From assembly GCF_001638985.1 (NCBI RefSeq), contig NW_017265146.1, positions 496,001 to 560,000 on the forward strand: a DNA stretch of 64,000 nt, in the 5' to 3' direction. Position numbers and translations under genes: made by a program. Every line of letters begins with the position of its first letter. Position 1 is the stretch's first letter. This DNA comes from Phycomyces blakesleeanus NRRL 1555(-) (lineage: Eukaryota > Mucoromycota > Mucoromycetes > Mucorales > Phycomycetaceae). Shown here piece by piece: positions 33,825 through 43,473 of this stretch. Below the pieces are notes generated by a model. It saw only the letters and a list, made by a program, of their open reading frames with translations. It did no database searches and was not told where the DNA came from.

Positions 33825-34882
33825 ATGTTGCAACACTCACAGGGAACAGTGAGCAATCAAAGACCACTAGCACCAAAGAGAGCTCGGTTGAATCTTGAAG
33901 GTGATTCGTTGGGTAGAACTCGTAACATCCATGATGTGTACGAGAAACTTGATACCATGAATGGTGTCTTAAACACTGTTTTGAAGAACACATCTTCTGA
34001 GAAAGCCGAAGTCACTGCTAGTAATACAGTTGAGCAAGACATGTTGCCTGGACGTCAACCAATATTGGATGTAAGTAATCATAATATGTTTTTATGTAGA
34101 TAGATTTTAATATACATTTATATTATAGCAATTGTTGCGCTATTATTTGAGTGAAGAGAAATTGTATGACCAATACAATACCAATGAAAATAAAAACAGT
34201 GAGGGAAACAGACTCGTTCTGAAGTCTGTTACCGATTACCTTCGTTGTCAAGAAGAGGGGAAAAAGGTGGACTTGTCAACTCTTTGAACTAAGATTGTGC
34301 GGCACATTGGCAACAGAAAGTTGCAAAAAAAAACAGGAGAAAAGAAGCAGGAAGAGAATCGACGGGCCTGTCTTCGTCAGCAACATGTAAAGGTAAAAAA
34401 CACACACACACAATATACTAGATGTGATATTAAATTAGAAATATTATATATTTATATATAGTTGTGTGAAAGAAGACAATTTGCCTTGAAAGCCAATCGG
34501 GCACACTTTGTGAACAGCTTTAGAGAGAATGTTGACAGTATTCTCTATGCTGATTACATGTCAGACCTTGAGAGTGATAACAAAAGAGAAGAAGAGGAAC
34601 AGGATTCGTCCTCAGAAAAGAGTTTTTTTTTGGAGATTCCACCCAAGCTGGAGAAGCAAAGAGGTATAGTACAAAAAACTATTTTTTTGGATAGTGTGTA
34701 ATAATACTTACATTGATATATAGGGAGATAGGTTCGTTGATGAACTTGATGTAGATTATGAGGCAGCTCATGATAAGAAAAATAATACCCGTCCATTCAA
34801 GCATAAATTTAAAGGAATAAGAGATAAGCAGCTTAGTAAGACCAAGGCAAACAAGCTGCCATCATGGTCAAAGAAACAATAA
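33825..34882 (+). pseudogene. CACTA-2 accessory gene, one in-frame stop
   Basis: Four exons as in the related units: 33825-34070, 34129-34392, 34462-34668 (donor choice uncertain) and 34724-34882. Exon 1 encodes MLQHSQGTVSNQRPLAPKRA and a short helix. Exon 2 (264 nt) reads QLLRYYLSEEKLYDQYN and is broken by TGA at 34285-34287 (LSTL-stop-TKIVRH). Exon 3 is basic then acidic (YADYMSDLESDNKREEEEQD). Exon 4 is basic (RPFKHKFKGIRDKQLSK). The family is not recognised. It is much diverged in sequence from the 42389, 53182 and 60136 genes, but has the same exon number, the same place and the same convergence with a Tnp2 gene (67 bp between stops). Confidence 0.65.
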
Positions 34883-34949
34883 GACAATAAATCAAACATT
34901 TTCTAATAAATTGATAAAAGAGTGCAAAGTGGTATTTTATTAATATTAT

Positions 34950-37900
34950 TTAAGCTTCTATTTTTTGGGGTAAAGGGATTACTAAATGTTTAAATTCACT
35001 AGTTATAGTAAACCTGTATTTAGCAATTGTGATTGGTGAATATAAATGATATACTGGAATAATACATTCATAATTAAGTACAGAGGAAGGTTCATTCCAG
35101 AGCTCAATGTCTTCATTTAACATTGGCTGATAACTCCCCAAAGAATAACTAGAGTACCACTCAACAAACGCAAAAGTATGGGTGATGACAGTTTCGTTGA
35201 TGGTTATCAAATGTTGAAATAAATACAGTATATGGCCAGGAAACACTGCTTTATCTTCAGTTATTCTCAAGATAATAGGTGTGGAAATAAGATCCAGAAG
35301 AGTATTCCTGTCCAAGAAGAGATATCCGTTTCATTTTCTCAATTCAGTTATTGACAAAAATCTGGTTAGACTCGCAGTTTGAATAATGGCCAAAAAGATC
35401 GTGACTGCCATACGCGTGTCTGTAAAACTCCAGTAAACATTCATAATGTCCCTTGCACATTGTAATCCTTTGGTCGAGTTTAATCGGAAACACTGAAGGG
35501 GGCAACGGCTCACAACCCAAAGCAGAATGACAAGGGTTTAACAAATATTCAACAAAGTCAGACAGAGAAAAGGTACTGGCAGTAGAAGATAGATGCAATG
35601 CTGCTAATTGATCTTGACTATTTGAAATGCAATACAGAAAGTCAATTGCGAACTGGGGAAGATGGTTGACAAAAGATTGTATGAAGCTGTCAATGTATGT
35701 TCTCTCCAAAAATCTCTTCATCATTGTTGATTCGAAGCCGCCTTTTTGATTTGTTTTGATATTCTTCAACAAACCATTGTATCTCTCGAAACTGAATAAC
35801 TAGAAAGCATAAATTGGCCCAAAGTCATGAACACACTTGCCAAGATGAAGATGTAGATGTATATTCGGTGTCATGGCCAATTTTCTATACAGTGTATGAA
35901 ATCTTATACAAAACAATTAGAGTTTACTGTGGGCTTCGTCTATTTCTTTGTCATTGATCAAAGGTTTTGTGAGTAAGCAGCATGCGTCAACAAAAAAATC
36001 CAGTTTTTGAGATTCTTGGCTGGGAGCACATGCTTCAAAACAAATGGAGAGTATATGACGCACCACGACTTCCACTCGTCAGCTTTCATGAATGAAAACC
36101 CATCGGCAATCTTCTTTGTTATATGCACATATCCACAAGGTACAACAATACCATTAGCAAGCTCTTGCATAGTTAACTGATTCTTTTCATTGATGTAGTT
36201 ACACTCGTGCCATATCTGAATCATTTGCTTTGCAGTTCCAAGATAGAGGTTATGCATCGGGTCTATAACTGTAAAGCAGACTGGGTCAAAGTAAGATAAC
36301 CGGTGAAGCTCTGACCACCAAGTGCCGTTTTCTTTTTCTAGGCATGTTTGCTCAGTATTGTTCAATGTATTTGCCCAGCTGACAGCGTGTTCCAGATTCA
36401 TTGTCTTTGTGAATCTCACCCAATTGATATACTTGAATCCAGAGTAGTCAAGCTTGCTGGTCTTCTTTATAGTTGTGAATTGTTGTTGACATTTGTGACA
36501 GGCGCATGTGCTTATGTGGCCAGTAAATCCAGAGGTTTTGCAAGCAGCAGGGATATCACAGGCAGCACACATCAATGGAGCACGAACAACAATCTTTTTA
36601 TTTTGTGAGTCTGTCATTTCTATACTAATGTACATCTCCAACAATTCGTCAACAAGCGGCTTCAAGTAATGATTCATGCTGTCAGTGCTTGCTTCCTTTG
36701 GCCCAGGCATCATACCAACAAGAATGACATTTTCAGACTTAACATGTTCACTCCGTGGGAGATTGTTGATAGAGAGATATATCGCACCACTGGAATGTGT
36801 TCGACCATCAAATGGCTGAAACCAATCGATATTCAGAGTCAACATTAAAGATTGGCTATCATCAACAAACTGTCTGCCATTGATGTCTTTAATATCACTC
36901 CAAACTGCACCATCGAAAATGTCAAGTTTGGTGTTTTCAATTATTTGACAATTTCTCCACAAATTAATCTTGGACGTGAAATCTGGCTTAGAGAATTTTT
37001 GTTGCAAGGCATACTTCAGAGAGTTGAATGGATATATCATTGCTGGAAGAGAACGATTTCTGGTTGACACTTTAAAGAGATTGTTGTTGCAAATGGCGGA
37101 TCGAGAGAATTTCTTAAATATACAAACTCTTTGACTTGTTTCCGGAGGATAAATCGAATGACATTGTGAGCATGCAATGTATACTGTCATTCCGTCTGTT
37201 GCCATGTTAAATCCTGTCTTATGCTTCAAGCTATTGATCGTCAGTGGAAGGGCGCCAGACATATCACAGAGAGACAGTAGAGTATTACAAAATTCAATAA
37301 GAATCGATCCACCACTTTCCACCAAAAAGATCAAGTGAAATATGACAATAAATACTGCAACAAAGTGGATATACAAGGGCATGTTATCAAAAGACAAAGG
37401 ACGAACTATGAAGACAAAGGTTAAGTTAGTTTAAATTAATATATTGATTAATTGTCTATACCATATTAATTCATACCTAATTCTACTATTGAGGTCCCAC
37501 TGGTCTCATCAAAGTTTTCTTCTTGTTCAAAATCAAATCCAGTATTGCCTTCTTCAATCTCATCGCCATCAACCATAAATGCTTCTGTAATTGTATCTTT
37601 GGCAGTAAAGATGGACTCTTCTTGGAACAAAGATAAGTCAACTGGAAAGGAATAATTGTTTTAAAGATGTAGAAATAAAAATATAATTACAATTATAATC
37701 ATATAAAAAATAAAAAATAAAAAAAATATATCAGTTTCAATTATTATTTTGTTCATTTATTTTATTTTATTTTCTTACCTTCTTGATCAAATTCAATGTT
37801 TTGTTCTTCATTTTCGTCTTCATATTTGCCTTCGCCTTCGTTTTCGTAATTATAATCATTATCATTGTCACTGTCAATACTATTTACTTTCATGTTGTCA

Positions 37901-38133
37901 AAATGTTCTTCAGAAACATCTATTTTATGAATTAATTTATATTAATTTTACATGTACAGCTCGAGTTATTCTTGTTATTTACCCATTGCATTGTCTTTGG
38001 CAACAGGTACTATATGTTTCTCATAGTGTCATTGTGCATTTTGTCTTTTCTGTTTCTTTCCACAGCTATCCAACTTTGTACAGTCTAGACATTTGCAGAT
38101 AGCATAACTGTCTTTTTTTTGATTATTGGACAT
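34950..38133 (-). pseudogene. CACTA-2 Tnp2-type transposase pseudogene
   Basis: The minus-strand gene starts at ATG 38133 (MSNNQKKDSYAICKCLDC, the usual N-terminal Cys motif). Exon 1 ends near 37983 and carries a TGA. Short acidic exons lie at about 37925-37790 and 37640-37500. The main exon 37397-35958 has LTLNIDWFQPFDGRTHSSGA, ILVGMMPGPKEASTDSMN, a Cys/His cluster (HISTCACHKCQQQFTT) and FTVIDPMHNLYLGTAKQMI. A frameshift in a T-run near 35985 and another near 35340 separate the C-terminal parts, which end VIPLPQKIEA. The structure is otherwise close to the CACTA-4, -5 and -6 transposases. Confidence 0.88.
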
Positions 38134-38951
38134 GTCGATTGTTTTAAATTATAAAAAAAATTATATAGATTTTAAGAGATCTTGATCAAGGTCTTTATAT
38201 ACCAAAAAAATTTATAAATAGATAAAATACTGCTCCATGCCATGACTATAGTATGCCAAGTAATTCTTTGATACATCTACTACACATATTATTATAATTA
38301 TACTCATATATCATTAAGTCATTAACCAAGTCAAATACTGCGTACATTACTAAAAGTGTATGCAATTTTTTTTAAAAGTCTTTTTTTAGAATTATAATAT
38401 TTGATATGACGATGATTCGACTATGACAAAAAATAATCCAAAAATGGAACATTCGCCTCTCATAACATGTGAAATAAAAAAATCTGATATTTTAGTTCCA
38501 TATATCAAAGGGAAAAATCATGCAAAAATATTGTCACAGTAAAAATAAAATCACAACCTTTTGTCTCGTTCCCTTGAAATATATTGATTAAATATTTGTT
38601 CTTATATTCACATTTATAATACATAAAAAATATTTAAATGATTTATTTTGAAATAGAAAAAGTGAAACCTTAAGAATATATATAATTTTTATTAAATATT
38701 ATATTAACTTTTGTATAAGTGTTTTTTCAGTATAATTTAAAATTATATCAAAGAAGTGTATAATATAAAAAAACCCACTTTTGTAATTTTATGGCCAAAA
38801 AAAATGATGGTAGTGTGATTTTACAGCTAAAAAAGAGCAATCTGAAATCACAACAGAAAAAAATAGAAATTATTTGAAAAAGTTAAAAATCGAAAATTGT
38901 AGTAAAATTTTTGCAGGTTTTCAGGAATTAAAATTAGTAGTCTTTTGCAGT
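38134..38951. other. Right non-coding arm of CACTA-2
   Basis: About 0.8 kb of AT-rich sequence between the transposase start and the right terminus. A TAGTG at 38811-38815 is an alternative end, but it has no partner. Confidence 0.5.
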
Positions 38952-39221
38952 GTAACGCACTGCATCAAAAGAAAAATACCCAGATAGCTCAGGTTAAAGA
39001 TTATGTTTTATTAAAGAGATATATTGCTGGCAATCTATAGATCATATAGCATTTCAAGTACAAAAGAAAAAGCAAAAAAAGTCCAAAAAGATCACAAAAA
39101 GACAAAAAATAGAAAGAGAAGAAAAGAACTAACACTAATAAGCTGAAAGTTGTACTCTACTCTCCACTTTGCAGTTGTATTGTTGTGTCTATTAAGTACA
39201 ACGAAGAAGATAGAAGTGCAG

Positions 39222-39294
39222 GCCCGGCTAGCTCAATCGGTAGAGCGTGAGACTCTTAATCTCAAGGTTGGGGGTTCGACCCCCCCGTTGGGCT
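39222..39294 (+). tRNA. tRNA-Lys(CTT), copy 2
   Basis: 73 nt, identical to the gene at 24793-24865 and with the same fold and CTT anticodon. Flanking sequence is unrelated on both sides, so this is a normal dispersed family member. An LTR 3' end lies 16 bp beyond its 3' end. Confidence 0.97.
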
Positions 39295-39310
39295 ATTTCA
39301 ATCATTTTTG

Positions 39311-39628
39311 TGTCGGTGTCGTTCCCAATCTGGGTTGGTCTTCCTTTTACTATAACAAAGTCAAAAGGTCAAACCCACTGGGGATTAAGGAGTATACATA
39401 AAATCAAAGAGAGAATAAAAGATGCTTTTTATTGATATAAATTGAATTGTCTTATATAGTTTTCTAAACTAATACTGCGCATTATCCGCAGTAGCTATTA
39501 TATTATATTTAAATAGAAGAAGAGTTGTTATACTGCAGTTAATGCTCAGGAAGATGTTACTGCACATAAAGAGATACTGTGGTTAACCATCTTCAGACTT
39601 TATGTATTCATCAAAATAATGTCCGACA
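39311..39628 (-). repeat. LTR-C copy, 3' end 16 bp from tRNA-Lys
   Basis: 318 bp on the minus strand, starting TGTCGGACATTATTTTGATG at 39628 and ending AACGACACCGACA at 39311. TGTCGG and CCGACA form the short terminal inverted repeat. A TATA-like AACTATATAAGACA lies near 39450 and CCCCAGTGGGTTTGACC near 39370. The 5-bp flanks (TTTTG and ACTTT) do not match cleanly. The 5' part matches the fragment at 24915. Confidence 0.72.
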
Positions 39629-39632
39629 ACTT

Positions 39633-40024
39633 TGTCAGAGTTGACATCAGTGAACAAAATTGGTAGTTATAAGCAACCAGTAAGAGTTGACTTTTTAGGA
39701 TAAAAGATCTTGACTTTGCCAATTAGTCTTTCATATATGTTTTAGATGTTTAACATGGTAAATATACTTGTAGAAGATATTACTGGACAACAGGTATCTA
39801 AGACATATTATTGTAACTATTCTTTTAGCCAGAAATCAATTATCATTTTGTATAAATAGTCAAGAAATATATTTAATAAAAAGCATTTTTATTCTTATCT
39901 AAAAACTATTCATAAACTTGACGATCCCCAGTGGTATTGATTCTGCGACTTAATTACAAGTGCCAGAAAAGAACTACCAGATCGAGACTTGACTTGACAG
40001 TCTGGTAACAAAAACACTCTGACA
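39633..40024 (+). repeat. LTR-C-related copy, 3' end 28 bp from tRNA-Glu
   Basis: 392 bp on the plus strand from TGTCAGAGTTGACATC to ACTCTGACA, with TGTCAG/CTGACA inverted ends. The 3' half (TATAAATAGTC, then TAATAAAAAGCATTTTTATT, then CCCCAGTGGTATTGATTC and CAGATCGAGAC) aligns with the LTR at 39311-39628, while the 5' half does not. It lies head to head with that LTR, four bases apart. Confidence 0.6.
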
Positions 40025-40052
40025 CTTACAATAGTAAGAAAAATTTCAGCGT

Positions 40053-40124
40053 TTCCCCAACGGGGAATTGAACCCCGGCCACGACGGTGAGAGCGTCGGA
40101 TCCTAGCCACTAGACCATTGAGGA
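40053..40124 (-). tRNA. tRNA-Glu(CTC)
   Basis: 72 nt on the minus strand: acceptor TCCTCAA with TTGGGGA, D arm with TCTAGTGGCTAGGA, anticodon stem CGACG/CGTCG with loop CTCTCAC (anticodon CTC), T arm CCGGG with loop TTCAATT. No intron and no encoded CCA. Confidence 0.95.
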
Positions 40125-40391
40125 CAATTGGTATTATCACGGGATGTTGTAATAATGGTCAATAAAAACAATTTCGGTTGTCCGGCGGTGATGTGACGCT
40201 GCAGAATTCTTTGTAATTTTAGAAAATTATATTCTATTTTTTTTTGATTTTCCGACGGCGGCCGAGGCTGAATAGAAAGCAATTTTTTTATTTGTAGAGC
40301 AAAACGTCAATAAGTATAACAAAAAAACATCATACTGTTAACAATAACTTCAGACAACTACACATCGTATCTTATTTTCTCACTATATTTA

Positions 40392-41830
40392 CACTACAAA
40401 GATACCTTAAAATAATTGAATTTCACTTATCTGGAATTATCGATAATAGTAGTAAAAAAATTACAACTCGGATCATTTTCTGTGTTTAGCAGCAAGAATA
40501 AATTTAAAGATATATCATTGGCCTAATATATATTAGAGTCTCTGAGAGAATTTTTTTAAAATAATAAAGCCAATTATAATAAGCAACATCTGTTATACAC
40601 TTCCTTTATTATTAAGAAAAATCAAGTAAAAAAATATTTGCCATTGCCAATCCCAATGAAGTTCGTTGCAAATATACAAAATGCAATCACAATCCTCTCA
40701 GATACACTATGACAGATAAAAAAACTGCCAAACATCATGCCCAGAATGACAACAACAGAAAAATAGATAAAATCATTAATGGTAACTAAAGTTATCAATT
40801 TTTTATTTATTTATATGATGTATTCTAATTAATTGAAACAAATAGTTTTGACAGCTGAAGTAAATACTGGTGAAACTGATATGGACATAGATCAAATTGA
40901 AGAATATGTTGAAGGTAATAGTATTTTATTTTTTTATACCCAATGTGCACTCTATTTAAACTTGGTACCAATAGATAACAATCACTCTATTGGTGCACCC
41001 TCACCAGAGCAGTATGTCCATACCTACTTACCTCTTTTGGTGGAAGAATCTCTTTTTGGAACAGAAGAGTATACTTCAGAGTATGAGTCTGAATATGAAT
41101 TGTCAGATGAAATTGAGCCAGAAGAGCAAGACAGAGAGGAAGAACAGAGTAATTATTAAAAATAAATGATAATTAAAATGAATTGACCTGGATCAAACCA
41201 AGAAAACAAAAATTAATACTATATCATAATAATCTATAAAGTCTATAGCAAACCTCCCAGAAAATTTTTGGCATAGAGTAATTGCCATTTTCACTGTAAT
41301 GTTTATTTTGACTTTCATTGTGGATGACAGTGCTGTGATCTTGATTACGTTCATCAATACAATACTTTCACATTACAGAGAGGATTTCCAACTTTTTATA
41401 AGTATTCCTGGTCTGAAGAAAATGACAGGGTACAATGACTTGATGAACGAGGTGTCCAATTACATAGCATGCAGTGATTGTCATACCTTGTATGACTATA
41501 GCAACACCACATAAACACGTTGCAATTTTAGAAGAGTCAGCAGCAAGATTTTTTGTGGAAACAATATTCATAAGCACAGTATAAGAAATGCAATGATTCC
41601 CAAACGTATATTCATCTACAACTTGTTGACAGCTTCCTTGAAGAAATTGTTCATGCGACTTTCTTTCAAAAAGAATATCAATCAGTGGAACCGCAAGCCA
41701 AAGGTTGATGGCACTTTATTTAATGTTTATAATGGGAAATTGTGGAAAAAGTTTGTTGATTATGAAGGTGCCTAGTTTGTTGCAAAGAAACGTTCATTTC
41801 TCTTCATTAAATATCAATTGGTTCCAGCTC
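40392..41830 (+). pseudogene. CACTA-1 copy B, decayed transposase
   Basis: Nearly collinear with copy A from its CACTA terminus (40392) through the acidic exon and into the Tnp2 core. The start codon is ATA instead of ATG (near 40634). Two Gln codons that are open in copy A are stops here: CAA to TAA near 41512 and CAG to TAG near 41773. A small deletion near 41805 removes bases before the NIDWFQ block. The copy ends abruptly at the LTR starting 41831. All three base changes named are C:G to T:A. Confidence 0.88.
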
Positions 41831-42373
41831 TGTGGTGATCCAGACACTCGGATGTTGGATTTATCACATATAAGAACATATTCATATTGGGATAGCGTAG
41901 TAGCTATCATCTTGTCAGTATAAAATATATATAAACGATTAAGTAATCAGCCCAATAATTATTACAGTTAGTACTGTAGATAATATCTTAAAGATTGTTA
42001 AGATAATTATATCATACTGCCGGATAAACTGTGTCAGATCGATATGGAGCTAATTTAGTAGGAAGTCCTAAAGCTCTAGTATAAAAGAGAAAAGAATAGC
42101 TAAGAGCTAAAGAAGTACAATTTAGGACTTGATGTCATAATTGTAACACCGACACTAGTTAAGCAGTAAATACACTCTAATAACCAAATATAGTAAAGGA
42201 AGAAAGCCTTAAGAAACTAAGACGTAATGACAAGAGCAGATTGTGTTTTCTTATAAAAAGAAACACTTTTTATTTATGAATAAAGAAAACTTATATACAG
42301 TCTCAAAGTATTTCTATATGTCTCTATTATCAAATATTTTATTTTTCTATTGTTTCATACCTGAAATACCACA
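41831..42373 (+). repeat. Solo LTR (family A), no target duplication
   Basis: 543 bp from TGTGGTGATCC to GAAATACCACA (TGTGGT/ACCACA ends), almost identical to the inverted copy at 10747-11289. Flanks AGCTC and TCCCC differ. The left flank is the interrupted CACTA-1 copy B transposase. The right flank is the start of the accessory gene of another CACTA unit, just 15 bp away. This junction suggests recombination between two LTR copies rather than a simple insertion. Confidence 0.92.
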
Positions 42374-42388
42374 TCCCCTACCAATACA

Positions 42389-43334
42389 ATGGCTAATGTT
42401 TCTCAGCCTGCCTTCAACGCCCCGTCTGAGTTTAGCAAGAAGGCCTCTAATGATGTTTATGTGAGTATCAACGTGTGCAAAATTTTATCGATGTATTTTC
42501 TCATATATTCTATCAGGCTCATATTCGTAATCTCATGTGGGATCCCAAGCTGAAAACAAGAAATCAAGCTGATATCCTGGCAAATGAGAGTAAGCCCAGA
42601 TGGAATACAAATGTTTTCTTTTACAAGTCGCCAAACAAGGAGTTGGTGGTGCGACTTCTTGAAAACTTGAAGTGCAAGTTTACCCATGAGGGATTTAGAG
42701 AGGCAGACTTGAGAGAAAAACTATACAAAAACTTCACCAGCTGGGTTTCAAAAGCAAGAAAAACTGAAGAGAAAATAAAAGCAACAAACACTCGTTTGAG
42801 AAGGGCAGGACGTGCCAGAGATGTAAGTGTAATCTCTAAATAAATAATTTCAAAATAATATAGTTTAGTCTTGAGAATTTTAAAAATACTAATACAAAAA
42901 AACTACTATTAGAATCATACATGCCGTTTACTTGCATACACAGACAACAAAGAAGCAATTGATCTACAAATGAAGAGAGATTGTGACTTCATGATGCAAA
43001 TGGCAGCAATGTTCGATGGAGAATCTGCAGATGAAGACTTTGAGAATCGCACGAAGAGCATTGTCAAGATTGTTTGGCCAGGATAGAGAAGTGACGAGGT
43101 ATATTATTTTATATTAATAATTATGTCTTATTATAAAAAATATAAAGTGAAGTATTAACAAAATCATTTTAGTTCAATACTCTCATTAAACTCGTTGATG
43201 AGTATGTTATTGAAGCAATGGGGTCAAGTGCTTCTCAAATGAAGAAGAGGGTTTTCACCAGTGTGTCAAATACAGCAGTCCCAGATGACATAACCCCCAA
43301 ATTTCCTCAGTGGGCCCTTAGAGACGGGTATTAA
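42389..43334 (+). pseudogene. CACTA-4 accessory gene, one Trp-to-stop change
   Basis: Exons 42389-42460, 42517-42822, 42913-43098 and 43173-43334 (72, 306, 186, 162 nt), all in phase 0 with GT-AG introns. Exon 2 reads HIRNLMWDPKLKTRNQADIL and is basic at its end (LRRAGRARD). Exon 3 is acidic and ends WPG-stop-RSDE, where the intact paralogue at 60850-61035 has PSWRSDE (TGG to TAG at 43084). Exon 4 ends KFPQWALRDGY. Family not recognised. The first exon is short compared with the paralogues (72 versus 273 and 372 nt) and begins 15 bp after an LTR, so it may be truncated. The gene converges on the transposase ending at 43474. Confidence 0.85.
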
Positions 43335-43473
43335 ATAAACAAAAATTGCCTCTCTCTTTTTATCTATATATTACTTTTCACATACAAAATACTATCAATA
43401 TATATATCAGAAATACATGCTCTGTTTTTTTTGTTAAAGAAAAAGAAATGTAAAAGTTCACTTTATTTATTAT

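Larger units (their letters stand above)
26954..38952. mobile_element. CACTA-2, convergent two-gene element hosting CACTA-3
   Basis: The left terminus CACTGCAAAAGACAACC (26954) and the inverted right terminus CACTGCAAAAGACTACT (ending 38952) share 13 bases exactly and more loosely beyond. Inside are an accessory gene (33825-34882, plus) and a Tnp2 transposase pseudogene (34950-38133, minus). CACTA-3 with its 3-bp duplication sits 332 bp inside the left end. Without it the element would be about 7.1 kb, close to CACTA-5 (6963 bp), with a similar 2-kb non-coding arm before the accessory gene. The 3-bp flanks (ATG, TAA) do not match, so the pairing of these ends is probable, not proven. Confidence 0.65.

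Noticed and set aside
38811..38960. TAGTG at 38811-38815 and CACTGCATC at 38958 as alternative CACTA ends
   Set aside because: No inverted partners with longer identity were found. The CACTGCAAAAGAC pair is better supported.
24793..39294. Two identical tRNA-Lys genes near the two CACTA-1 copies, as if one segmental duplication
   Set aside because: Sequence immediately around the tRNA genes is unrelated. The CACTA-1 copies start exactly at their CACTA ends, so transposition explains them.
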